A DNA stretch of 64,000 nt from Ramlibacter pallidus (GTDB taxonomy: Bacteria > Pseudomonadota > Gammaproteobacteria > Burkholderiales > Burkholderiaceae_C): NCBI RefSeq assembly GCF_015070875.1, contig NZ_JADDIV010000004.1:496001-560000 (forward strand), read 5' to 3'. The translations under genes and the position numbers were made by a program. This document shows positions 8,173 through 16,326 of the stretch, in pieces; positions within the stretch are counted from its first letter, which is position 1; every line of letters starts with the position of its first letter. Below the pieces are notes generated by a model. That model worked only from the letters and a program-made list of their open reading frames with translations, did no database searches and was not told the DNA's origin.

Positions 8173-9015
8173 TCAGCCGGCGGTCGTGCTCTTCGCCTGG
8201 CGGGCCAGTTCGGCGACGAGATCCTTCGCGGCCGCCACCCGCACCCCGCGCGCCGCCATGGCCTGCAGGAAGGCGGTGGCCTCGGCCTCGAACCCGGCGA
8301 CCGGGCTCATGCAGTCGGCCAGCAGCATCACCTTGCCCGCGCGGCCGGACGGCAGGCTTTCCACCAGGTGCTCGGTGGTCGCGCGCACGCAATGGCTGCT
8401 GGCCTCGCCGGCGACGACGACCAGGTCGGCCTCGTCCAGCCGCGCGACGAGGCGCCGGTTGAGCTCGGTTTCGGGATCCTGCGGATCGGGCACCTCGGCC
8501 TGCAGCGCGCTGTACATCTCGGTCCAGGCGTTCATCCCCTTGAACACCTTGCGCACCGGCTGCAGCGTCTCGCGCTCCCAGCGGTTGTAGGCGGCCCGCA
8601 GGTCCTCCTGCACGTTGTGCCCCCAGGTGCCGATCTCGCAGTGCACCGGCCACACCATCAGCCGGTAGCGTCCCCGCGCCTCCAGCGCGTCGAGGTAGGC
8701 GAGGGCCCGGTCCCGGCCGCCGGCGCCGCGCGGCACGAATTCGCCGGCGCGGACCTGGGCGGCGGAGACCTGCGTGAAAGGAGCCACGTCGCTGCCATCC
8801 GCCTTCTGCCAGAACGCGGGGCGCTCGATCCCCACGCTGTGGTGCGAGTCCAGCGTGAGCGTGATCCCGGAGATCGACGCGCCCGCCGCGTCGATGACGG
8901 CGGCCAGCCGGGCCATGTCGGCCATCGCGCCCGCCACGGGCAGGGCGGCGCCAGGGCGGTCCATGAAGTCGTTCTGCGGGTCGATGATCAGCAGCTGCAC
9001 GTTGCGGGCGGCCAT
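8173..9015 (-). CDS. Nicotinamidase-like cysteine hydrolase
   Basis: A 280-residue isochorismatase-fold hydrolase. Residues expected for a nicotinamidase are visible: Asp12 in IIDPQNDF, metal-binding Asp56/His58 in TLDSHHS, His125 in WPVHCEIGTWG, and nucleophile Cys209 in GEASSHCV. It would turn nicotinamide into nicotinate for NAD salvage. Divergent to nadE with a shared palindromic operator, which supports an NAD role. At 280 aa it is longer than E. coli PncA (about 213); the extra part is around residues 85-115. Strong AAGGAG before the ATG. Confidence 0.85.
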   Translation of the reverse strand: MAARNVQLLIIDPQNDFMDRPGAALPVAGAMADMARLAAVIDAAGASISGITLTLDSHHSVGIERPAFWQKADGSDVAPFTQVSAAQVRAGEFVPRGAGGRDRALAYLDALEARGRYRLMVWPVHCEIGTWGHNVQEDLRAAYNRWERETLQPVRKVFKGMNAWTEMYSALQAEVPDPQDPETELNRRLVARLDEADLVVVAGEASSHCVRATTEHLVESLPSGRAGKVMLLADCMSPVAGFEAEATAFLQAMAARGVRVAAAKDLVAELARQAKSTTAG

Positions 9016-9036
9016 CCGGTGCTCCTTGGGTTGATG

Positions 9037-9051
9037 GTTGTACTATACAAC
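9037..9051. promoter_or_regulatory. Perfect palindrome between nicotinamidase and nadE genes
   Basis: Inverted repeat GTTGTA-CTA-TACAAC, perfect over both 6-base arms, about 22 bases from the nicotinamidase ATG and 41 from the nadE ATG. It is AT-rich inside a very GC-rich window. The position fits an operator for both divergent genes, perhaps for an NAD-responsive repressor such as NrtR or a GntR-type protein; no such regulator gene is in the window. Confidence 0.6.
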
Positions 9052-9091
9052 TCAGTGCCGGCGGCGTGCTTCCGCGACATACTGTCACCCC

Positions 9092-9910
9092 ATGACCACC
9101 TCCTTTTCCGCCGCGCAGGTTGCCGCCGAGCTGTTCGTCTCGCCCACCTTCGACGCCGCCGCCGAGGCCGAGCGCCGCATCGCCTTCATCGCCGACTACC
9201 TCCCCGCCTCGGGGCTCCAAACCCTGGTGCTGGGCATCAGCGGCGGCATCGATTCCACGACCGCGGGCCGGCTGTGCCAGCTGGCCGCCGAACGCCTGCG
9301 CGCCGCCGGCCGTCCGGCCCGCTTCATCGCCATGCGGCTGCCGCACGGCCAGCAGCGCGACGAAGCGGATGCCCAGGCGGCGCTGCAGTTCATCCGTGCC
9401 GACGAGGTGCTGACCACCGACATCCGGCCGGCCGCCGAGGGCATGCTCGACAGCCTGAAGACCGGCCTCGCGTTCGAAAGCGCGGGGCAGCAGGACTTCG
9501 TGTTCGGCAACATCAAGGCGCGCCAGCGGATGGTCGCGCAGTACGCGGTCGCCGGCGCCCGCCGCGGCCTGGTGGTGGGCACGGACCACGCCGCCGAAGC
9601 GGTGATGGGCTTCTTCACCAAGTTCGGCGACGGTGCCTGCGATCTCGCGCCGCTGACCGGCCTGGTCAAGCGGCGGGTCCGCGCGATCGCCACCCACCTG
9701 GGCGCGCCGCAGTCGCTGGTGCAGAAGGTGCCGACGGCCGACCTGGAGGAACTGCGGCCGCAGCTGCCCGACGAAGCGGCGTACGGCGTCACCTACGAGC
9801 AGATCGACGACTTCCTCGAAGGCAAGCCGGTGGCGCCCGAAGCGGTGGAGGTGATCCGCCGTTTCTACATGGCGAGCCGCCACAAGCGCGAGCTGCCGGC
9901 GCATCCGTAG
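9092..9910 (+). CDS. nadE: Ammonia-dependent NAD+ synthetase
   Basis: A 272-residue N-type ATP pyrophosphatase that amidates nicotinate adenine dinucleotide to NAD+. The P-loop SGGIDS is at residues 50-55; later segments [31 protein letters not shown] and [20 protein letters not shown] are classic NadE. No glutaminase domain, so it uses free ammonia, as in E. coli (275 aa). The ATG follows CATACT and 8 bases, another leaderless-looking start. Confidence 0.95.
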   Translation: MTTSFSAAQVAAELFVSPTFDAAAEAERRIAFIADYLPASGLQTLVLGISGGIDSTTAGRLCQLAAERLRAAGRPARFIAMRLPHGQQRDEADAQAALQFIRADEVLTTDIRPAAEGMLDSLKTGLAFESAGQQDFVFGNIKARQRMVAQYAVAGARRGLVVGTDHAAEAVMGFFTKFGDGACDLAPLTGLVKRRVRAIATHLGAPQSLVQKVPTADLEELRPQLPDEAAYGVTYEQIDDFLEGKPVAPEAVEVIRRFYMASRHKRELPAHP

Positions 9911-9977
9911 CCCGCGGCGCGGCGATCCGGGCAAGATCGGGCCTGCCGCGCCGCCTTCGCCGCGCGCCGTCCCGTCC

Positions 9978-11420
9978 ATGCCCCTTCCTTCCCTCGCACG
10001 ATTCGCCGCCGACGCCATGCGCGCGCATGGCCTGCGGCCCGCCTTCAGCCCGCAGGCCCTGCAGGAGGCTGCCGCAGCCACGCCCCGCTCGCAGGCGGAC
10101 GTCCGCGACCTGCGTGAGCTGTGCTGGTTCTCGATCGACAACGACGACACGCGCGACCTCGACCAGCTGAGCGTGGCCGAGCCGGAGGCCGGGGGTGCGG
10201 TGCGGCTGCGCGTCGCGGTGGCCGACGTGGACGCGATGGTCCCGCCCGGCGGCGCCGTCGACGCCCACGCGGCGGCCAACACCACTTCCGTCTACACCGC
10301 GGCCGGCGTGTTCCCCATGCTGCCGGAGGTGCTGTCCACCGACCGCAGCTCGCTGCACGAGGGCCAGGAGCGGCTGGCGGTCGTCGTCGACCTGCGGGTG
10401 CAGGCGGACGGGAGCGTGACGGACTCCGTGCTGTACCGCGCGGCGGTGCGCAACCGGGCCAAGCTCACCTACACCCGCGTCTCGCAATGGCTGGATGCGG
10501 TGCCCGGCGCACTGCCGCAGCTGGCGGCCGTGCCCGGGCTGGAGCAGCAGCTGCGCGTGCACGATGCCGTGGCCACGCAGCTGCGCCAGTGGCGCCAGCG
10601 CCGCGGGGCCCTGAACGTCACCACCATCTCCGCGCGGCCGGTGTTCGAGGATGGCCGGCTGGTGGACCTGCAGCCGGACGCGAAGAACCGGGCCAAGGAC
10701 CTCATCGCCGACCTGATGATCGCGGCGAACGCCGCCACCGCCCGCTTCCTGGCGGAGCAGGGCTTCCCGTCGCTGCGGCGCTTCCTGCAGTCGCCGCGCC
10801 GCTGGGACCGCATCGAGGCGCTGGCCGCGGGCCATGGCGTCACGCTGCCGGAGCAACCCGACCCGGTGGCCCTGGACCGTTTCCTGTGCGAGCGGCGCCA
10901 GGCCGACCCCGCCGGCTTCGCCGACCTGTCGCTGCGCATCGTGAAGATGCTCGGCGCGGGCTCCTATGTCGCCGCCGCGCCGGGCGACCGGGCGCCCGGC
11001 CACTTCGGCCTGGCCGTGAGCGACTACGCGCATTCCACGGCGCCCAACCGGCGGTTTCCCGACCTGGTGACGCAGAGGCTGGTGAAGGCCGCGCTGGCGG
11101 GTGACCCGCCGCCGTATGCGCTCGACGTGCTGGAGCAGGTCGCCCGCCACTGCACCCTGCAGGAAGACCAGGCCAACAAGGTCGAGCGGCAGGTGCTGAA
11201 GGCGGCCGCGGCATGGCTGCTGCAGGACCGGATCGGCGCCGCCTTCGACGCGATCGTCACGGGCGCCTCGCCGAAGGGCACCTACGTGCGCATCGCCCAG
11301 CCGCTGGTGGAAGGACGGCTGGTGCGCGGGCAGGAGGGCGCGGACGTCGGCGACGCGCTGCGCGTGCGGCTGGTGTCCGTGGACGCGGGCCAGGGCTTCA
11401 TCGACTTCGAACGGGCCTGA
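9978..11420 (+). CDS. Stand-alone RNB-domain ribonuclease (RNase II/R family)
   Basis: A 480-residue protein holding an RNB exoribonuclease domain but neither the two N-terminal cold-shock domains of RNase II/R nor an obvious full S1 domain (only a short C-terminal barrel-like tail, TGASPKGTYVRIAQPLVEGR). The active-site motif SIDNDDTRDLDQ is at 52-63: Asp54, Asp60 and Asp62 match three of the four catalytic acidic residues of RNase II, but the fourth position is Gln63. HSTAPNRRFPDLVTQRL is the conserved RNA-clamping segment. Expected to degrade RNA 3'-5'; activity needs proof. Confidence 0.88.
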   Translation: MPLPSLARFAADAMRAHGLRPAFSPQALQEAAAATPRSQADVRDLRELCWFSIDNDDTRDLDQLSVAEPEAGGAVRLRVAVADVDAMVPPGGAVDAHAAANTTSVYTAAGVFPMLPEVLSTDRSSLHEGQERLAVVVDLRVQADGSVTDSVLYRAAVRNRAKLTYTRVSQWLDAVPGALPQLAAVPGLEQQLRVHDAVATQLRQWRQRRGALNVTTISARPVFEDGRLVDLQPDAKNRAKDLIADLMIAANAATARFLAEQGFPSLRRFLQSPRRWDRIEALAAGHGVTLPEQPDPVALDRFLCERRQADPAGFADLSLRIVKMLGAGSYVAAAPGDRAPGHFGLAVSDYAHSTAPNRRFPDLVTQRLVKAALAGDPPPYALDVLEQVARHCTLQEDQANKVERQVLKAAAAWLLQDRIGAAFDAIVTGASPKGTYVRIAQPLVEGRLVRGQEGADVGDALRVRLVSVDAGQGFIDFERA

Positions 11421-11548
11421 GCGGCGGCGCTTCGCGCGCGCCGGCCGCCGGTTCGCGCCGCGCCCGCGGCGTTTCGTCGCGGCCCGGTGGTGCGCGGTGG
11501 CCGGGCTGCGCACAGTGCGGGCTTCGCACCGTACCTGGAGAGAACCCC

Positions 11549-12097
11549 ATGCTGCTGCAGCTCGTCACCGACCATCCCGGAGCCATCGTCCCCATCCTGC
11601 GCAACACGCCGGCCTGGGTCTGGGTTCTGCTCGCCGGCCTCCTGGCGCTCGGCATCGGCCAGCTGCGCGACCGCACCGCCAGCCTGGCCCGGGTGTCCCT
11701 GCTCCCGGCGGCGATGACCGTGTTCTCGGTGTGGGGCACGTTCTCCGCCCTGGCCGCGTCGCCGCACGCGGCGGGTGCCGCCGCGGCCTGGCTGGGCGCG
11801 GCAGCGATCGCGTTCGGGCTGCTGGCCCCGGGCCGCGCCGCCGCGCAGTTCGACCCGGTGCGCCGCTCTTACCGACTGCCCGGCAGCGTGGTGCCCCTGC
11901 TGCTGATCGTCGGCATCTTCCTGGTCAAGTACGGGGTGGGCGTGGAACTCGCGATGGCGCCTCGTCGCATCGAGGAAGCGCCGTTCGCTTGGACCGTCGC
12001 GGCGCTGTACGGCGCATTCACCGGCCTGTTCGTCGGCCGCGCCTGGCGGCTGTGGCGCCTGGCCCTGCAGCCCGCCGCCGCCGGCGTCACGGCCTGA
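11549..12097 (+). CDS. DUF6622-like integral membrane protein
   Basis: A 182-residue protein with about five hydrophobic segments (LRNTPAWVWVLLAGLLALGI start, LPAAMTVFSVWGTFSALA, WLGAAAIAFGLLA, VPLLLIVGIFLVKYGVGV, ALYGAFTGLFVGRAW). The start and the MAPRR loop resemble proteins filed under DUF6622. No known function. TGGAGAG is placed properly before the ATG. Convergent with the following VOC gene. Confidence 0.75.
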   Translation: MLLQLVTDHPGAIVPILRNTPAWVWVLLAGLLALGIGQLRDRTASLARVSLLPAAMTVFSVWGTFSALAASPHAAGAAAAWLGAAAIAFGLLAPGRAAAQFDPVRRSYRLPGSVVPLLLIVGIFLVKYGVGVELAMAPRRIEEAPFAWTVAALYGAFTGLFVGRAWRLWRLALQPAAAGVTA

Positions 12098-12123
12098 AGG
12101 CGGCGACGGGCGCGCTCCGGCCG

Positions 12124-12525
12124 CTAGCGGCCGATCATCTTCCAGCCGTTGCCGGACGGATCGCGGAAGCTCGCGTCGGTGGCGCCGTAGCGGTCCACCG
12201 GTTCCTGCGTGAACTCCACGCCGAGTCCGCGCAGGCGCTCGTAGGAAGCGCGGCAGTCGGCGACGGCCAGCACGAGCGGCGGCATGGCTCCCTTGGCCAC
12301 CAGCGCCTGCAGCGCCTGCGCGGTCGCCGCGTCGACCACCGGCGGGCCGGGCTTGAACAGGCCAAGCTGGAAATCCGGCTGGTCCGCGGACTGCACGGTC
12401 AGCCAGCGGTAGTCGCCGTTGCGCACGTCCGTGTGCACGCGGAAGCCGAGCTTCCCGACGTAGAAAGCCAGCGCTTCGTCCTGGTCCCGCACGTACACGC
12501 CGACCGTTTCGACACCTCGATTCAT
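12124..12525 (-). CDS. VOC (glyoxalase-like) family protein
   Basis: A 133-residue protein of the vicinal-oxygen-chelate fold: GVYVRDQDEALAFYVGKLGF start, central DFQLGLFKPG, end YGATDASFRDPSGNGWKMI. Members are dioxygenases, glyoxalases or resistance proteins; the substrate is unknown. Its ATG overlaps the stop of the upstream AraC regulator (ATGA), so regulator and enzyme form one leftward unit, a pairing common in Proteobacteria. Confidence 0.87.
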   Translation of the reverse strand: MNRGVETVGVYVRDQDEALAFYVGKLGFRVHTDVRNGDYRWLTVQSADQPDFQLGLFKPGPPVVDAATAQALQALVAKGAMPPLVLAVADCRASYERLRGLGVEFTQEPVDRYGATDASFRDPSGNGWKMIGR

Positions 12526-13037
12526 GGCACCTCCTGTTGGAAGCCGCGATTCTGGTCGGCATCGCCCTGGCGCCGCTTCTCCGAAACCGCCATGGTGAGG
12601 TCGGGCCGCCGGCCCGCGCTCAGGTAGCAGGGGGGCACGCCGTCCAGCCCGCCCGCGAAAGCCTGCTCGCGTGCGCGGACGGCCCCCGGGCTCGCACCGG
12701 TGATGTCGCGGAAGATCCGGCCGAAGGTCCCGAGGCTGCGCCACCCGGTCTGGAAGGCGATGTCCGTGACGGGCAGGTTCGTTTCGCGCAACAGCGCCAC
12801 GGCGCGTTCGATGCGCCGCGTGAGCAGGTAGCGGTGCGGCGGCAACCCGAAGGCCTGCCGGAACGCGCGCGCGAAATGCGATGCGGACACGCAGGCGACG
12901 CCGGCCAGCCGTTCGACCGGCCAGTCCTCCTGCGAGGCCGCGTCCATCGCGTCCTTCGCGCGCAGCAGCCGGCGCAGGAGCGCGGGGTCCTGTGCGAGGG
13001 CGGGTGGGCTGCTGGCCGGGGTCCGGGGCGAAGGCAC
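12522..13037 (-). CDS. AraC-family transcriptional regulator (DNA-binding domain only)
   Basis: A 171-residue protein built around one AraC HTH pair: WPVERLAGVACVSASHFARA (first HTH) and LPVTDIAFQTGWRSLGTFGR (second, recognition) at about 39-110. There is no N-terminal ligand-binding domain, so it resembles short regulators of the SoxS type. GTG start without a visible ribosome site. It probably controls the VOC gene that it overlaps. Confidence 0.88.
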   Translation of the reverse strand: MPSPRTPASSPPALAQDPALLRRLLRAKDAMDAASQEDWPVERLAGVACVSASHFARAFRQAFGLPPHRYLLTRRIERAVALLRETNLPVTDIAFQTGWRSLGTFGRIFRDITGASPGAVRAREQAFAGGLDGVPPCYLSAGRRPDLTMAVSEKRRQGDADQNRGFQQEVP

Positions 13038-13193
13038 AGCCCGCGATTCTCGGTGAAGCAGGCACCGGTGCGTCGACGCGGCAGGTTGACGGGAAGCTGT
13101 CGGCTGCCCCAGCGGGCCAAGGGTTTACCCTTAGACTCCGGGCCTTCCCGGAGCGCCCTCCGGCCCCGGCCCCTTCATCCCTCCACTGCTTCC

Positions 13194-14102
13194 ATGCTCC
13201 ACACCCTTCGTCGCGCACTGCCGCTCGCCGCGTGCACCACGCTGGCCTTCGCTTCTTCCGCCTTCGCGCAGGCCCCGGCCGACACGCTGGCCCGCATCAA
13301 GGAAACCCGCGAGATCACCCTGGGCGTGCGCGAGTCCGCGCGCCCGTTCTCGTACCTCAACGAGCAGAAGCAGCCGGTCGGCTACTCGGTCGACCTGTGC
13401 CTGGCGGCGGTGGACGAGATCAAGCGCACGCTCAAGCTGCCCGAGCTGAAGGTGAACTACAAGGTCGTCAGCGGCCCCGAGCGCATCCCGAAGCTGGAGG
13501 GCGGCGAGATCGACCTGGAGTGCGGGTCGACCACCAACACCAAGGCGCGCCAGGAGAAGGTGGCCTTCAGCTACACGATCTTCGTGGCGGGCATCCGCGT
13601 GCTCGTGCCCAAGGGCACCAAGGTCGAATCGGTGAAGGACCTGGGCGGCCTGCCGGTGGCCCTGAGCAAGGGAACGACGTCCGAGAAGCTCTTCACCCAG
13701 CTCGCGGCCAGCGAAGTGAAGATGCAGCTGACGACCTTCTCCAGCAACGGCGAGGCGTACAAGGCGCTGAAGGAGGGCAAGGTGCGCGCCTTCCCGCAGG
13801 ACGATTCGCTGCTGGTCGGCATGGTGTCCCACGACAACGCGCAGGGCCAGATGGAACTGGGCAGCGTGGCGCTGTCGGTCGAGCCGTACGCGATCATGCT
13901 GCGCAAGGGCGACGCGGCGCTCGGCGCCGTGGTCGACCGCACGCTCGCGCGCCTGTACGCGGCAGGCGAGATCGAGGGCCTGTACCGCAAGTGGTTCGCC
14001 ACCGACCGCATCAACATCCAGATGGGCCGCCTCACGCGCGACAGCTTCACCCGCCCGAACAAGGAGCCGGGCGTGGCGATGCTGCTCGGCTACTCGCTCT
14101 GA
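13194..14102 (+). CDS. Periplasmic amino-acid ABC transporter binding protein
   Basis: A 302-residue solute-binding protein of the glutamate/aspartate (GltI) type. Signal peptide ends at SAFAQA; binding-protein signatures ITLGVRESARPFSYLNE, VGYSVDLC and IDLECGSTTNTKARQ (the last contacts the ligand carboxylate in GltI relatives) are clear. The permease and ATPase genes are not adjacent, so it is an orphan binding protein here. Confidence 0.88.
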   Translation: MLHTLRRALPLAACTTLAFASSAFAQAPADTLARIKETREITLGVRESARPFSYLNEQKQPVGYSVDLCLAAVDEIKRTLKLPELKVNYKVVSGPERIPKLEGGEIDLECGSTTNTKARQEKVAFSYTIFVAGIRVLVPKGTKVESVKDLGGLPVALSKGTTSEKLFTQLAASEVKMQLTTFSSNGEAYKALKEGKVRAFPQDDSLLVGMVSHDNAQGQMELGSVALSVEPYAIMLRKGDAALGAVVDRTLARLYAAGEIEGLYRKWFATDRINIQMGRLTRDSFTRPNKEPGVAMLLGYSL

Positions 14103-14143
14103 GCGTCCGGCCCGGCGTGGTCGCCTGCCGTGACAATCACGCC

Positions 14144-14638
14144 ATGGACGAACACGACACCGATGCCGGGCCCCTGTCGATTCACGAGCCGCGGCTGTGG
14201 CGCGACAACGGCTGGACCGCCCGCGTCATCAAGAACGAGGATGACGACGGCTGGGCCGTCGAGATGACGCCGGACGGCCAGGTCGAACCGGCGCTGGTCG
14301 GCCCCTGGACGATGGGCCGCGACAAGAAGAACCCCAAGCCGCTGGACACCGCCGCGTTCCACACGCTGGTGAAGACGGCGGCGGAGTTCGTGCGCCGGCA
14401 CGAGCAGCAGCTGCATGCCACGCTGCACCGGCAGGTCGACCTGCCGCGCGAAGGCGGCCGGGTGAGCGTGACGCTGGACATCGAGCCGGACGAAGACAAC
14501 CCCTCGGCCTTGCTGCGCGCCACCGATGCCGCGGGCGAAGTGCTCGGCGAAGCGCGCGTCTCGCCCGGCTTCCAGCTGACGCGGGCCAGTGCGCAGGCGT
14601 GGGCGGATGCGGAGTTCAGCCCGCGGGCGGTGCGGTGA
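14144..14638 (+). CDS. Conserved hypothetical protein
   Basis: A 164-residue acidic soluble protein. Visible pieces are WTARVIKNEDDDGWAVEMT, VGPWTMGRDKKNPKPLD and a long helix with HEQQLHATLHRQ. I do not recognise a named family. Start after GACAAT plus 7 bases, again leaderless in style. Its stop overlaps the GTG of the next small membrane gene. Confidence 0.72.
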   Translation: MDEHDTDAGPLSIHEPRLWRDNGWTARVIKNEDDDGWAVEMTPDGQVEPALVGPWTMGRDKKNPKPLDTAAFHTLVKTAAEFVRRHEQQLHATLHRQVDLPREGGRVSVTLDIEPDEDNPSALLRATDAAGEVLGEARVSPGFQLTRASAQAWADAEFSPRAVR

Positions 14639-14964
14639 AACCGGTCCGCTCCTGGATCGCAAGAGGGCCGAAGCGCGCGCTCGTGATCGGCAAGGCCCTG
14701 TTCCTGGCGGGCGCCGTCCTGGTGCTCGCCGCGGTGTTCGGGCGGGCGGGGCTCCTGGCGGTGAATGGGGAACGGGCCGACGCCGGCCTGCCTGCATTGC
14801 GCACGCTGGCGGAGGCGTTTCCGCAGTATCCGGCCTGGATCGTGCCGGAGGGCGCCGTCGGCTATACCGTTGCGGCGGTGCTGGTGCTGGCGGGGATGGT
14901 CCTCGTCGTAGAGGCGGAGAAAGCCGGCAGCGAACGGCGCGCGCGGGGCGGGAAGTGGTGGTGA
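14635..14964 (+). CDS. Small membrane protein of unknown function
   Basis: A 109-residue protein with two hydrophobic segments (ALFLAGAVLVLAAVFG and VGYTVAAVLVLAGMVLVV) separated by a soluble loop. GTG start overlaps the preceding stop (GTGA). No family recognised; function unknown. Confidence 0.6.
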   Translation: MKPVRSWIARGPKRALVIGKALFLAGAVLVLAAVFGRAGLLAVNGERADAGLPALRTLAEAFPQYPAWIVPEGAVGYTVAAVLVLAGMVLVVEAEKAGSERRARGGKWW

Positions 14965-15082
14965 AAGGCGGGCCGCACCCCTTCGTCGCGCGTTGCGGCT
15001 GAAGCGGCGTCGTACCTTGTGATGACGCGGCCCGCCGCAAGCGCGACTACGCTGGCCTCCCTGACAGTCAAGGGGGGATTCC

Positions 15083-16315
15083 ATGCGCATGCTTCAGGCG
15101 GTCTGCTTCGTGGGGCTGGTGGCGCTTTCCGGGTGCGCCAACCTCAACTCGATCCATCGCAACCTCGACCTGATCGGTCCCGGCGCGGCGCCGGAAGGCG
15201 TCGCGATCGACATCAAGCAGCGGGCCATCCTCACCAACACGCGACGCGGCGAAACGCCGGGCGCCCCCGGCTCGTACGTGGTCTGCGCCGAGCCCAGCCC
15301 CGACGCGCTGTCGGCCTATGTGGCCTCGCTGGGCGCCACCGGGATCCCGCTCCCGGCTCCAGCAGTGCCCGCCGGCCCGTCGCGCGACCCCTTCAACGTG
15401 GCTGGCGTGGCCGGGGAAACGTCCGCGTCGGTCGGGCTGCGCACGCAATCCATCCAGCTGCTGCGTGACCTGCTGTTCGCGAATTGCCTGACCTACCTGA
15501 ACGGCGCCAGCTCGCACGAACAGTACTACGCACTGCAGCGCCGCAGCCAGAACATCACGCTCGGCCTGCTGGCGATCGAGCAGCTCACCGGCGCGGTGAA
15601 GGCCGACCAGGCGTCGCTGAACATCTCCGGCAGCGCGGCGACCGGCGCGGACAACGTGGACAAGGAAACCGAAGCCCTGAAGGCGGCGCAATCGGACCTG
15701 GCGGCGGCGCGCAAGGCAGAAGACACCGCGGTGGCGGCCCTGAAGGCGGCCGCGAAGAACACGGGCGACCAGCGCAAGAAGGTGGTCGAGGCGCAGGCCG
15801 CCTACGACAAGGCGACGAGCGACGGGAAGAAGGCCGCGGAGGATGTGCTGAAGGCCGAGACGGTCACGTTGGACGGCTTGGTGGAGGACGAGGCCAAGGC
15901 GCAGATCGAGGTGGCCGATGCCCGCCGCCAGCTGCGCAACGCCGAGGCCTACGTCGCCGCGGCGCAGCGCACGCTGGCGGACGCCCAGCGGCGCGTGCGT
16001 GCTTCGGTCACCGCGACGGCGAGCCTGGGCGGCGGGAGCAATGCCAGCGGCAAGGCGCCGGAACACGTCTCGAAGGCAGTTGTCGAGATCGTGACCACCG
16101 TGCTGCAGTTCAGCAGCAGTGCCGAAGACTGCTCCGCGCTGATCGCCAAGGCCGGCGACCTCGCCCCGGATGGCCGGTTGCCCGCGCCGGCGTGGCTGGC
16201 GCTCCAGAACTGCCTGAAGACCAAGGACGAGCGCTCGGCGGTGGCCGAAGCGATCCGCATCCCGGAGACGGAGAAGAGCCTCTTCATCCAGGGGCAGAAG
16301 CCCCCGGTACGCTGA
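15083..16315 (+). CDS. Coiled-coil outer-envelope lipoprotein of unknown function
   Basis: A 410-residue lipoprotein: signal peptide with lipobox LSGC (Cys18). After a small globular part with VVCAEPSPDALSAYVAS, residues about 175-295 are an Ala/Lys/Glu-rich stretch with heptad-like spacing, predicted long helix or coiled coil (EALKAAQSDLAAARKAEDTA and similar). A Ser/Gly linker then leads to a C-terminal domain with two Cys. The residue after the lipid Cys is Ala, not Asp, which favours outer-membrane sorting. No family name can be given. Confidence 0.78.
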   Translation: MRMLQAVCFVGLVALSGCANLNSIHRNLDLIGPGAAPEGVAIDIKQRAILTNTRRGETPGAPGSYVVCAEPSPDALSAYVASLGATGIPLPAPAVPAGPSRDPFNVAGVAGETSASVGLRTQSIQLLRDLLFANCLTYLNGASSHEQYYALQRRSQNITLGLLAIEQLTGAVKADQASLNISGSAATGADNVDKETEALKAAQSDLAAARKAEDTAVAALKAAAKNTGDQRKKVVEAQAAYDKATSDGKKAAEDVLKAETVTLDGLVEDEAKAQIEVADARRQLRNAEAYVAAAQRTLADAQRRVRASVTATASLGGGSNASGKAPEHVSKAVVEIVTTVLQFSSSAEDCSALIAKAGDLAPDGRLPAPAWLALQNCLKTKDERSAVAEAIRIPETEKSLFIQGQKPPVR

Positions 16316-16326
16316 CGAAGGGCCGG

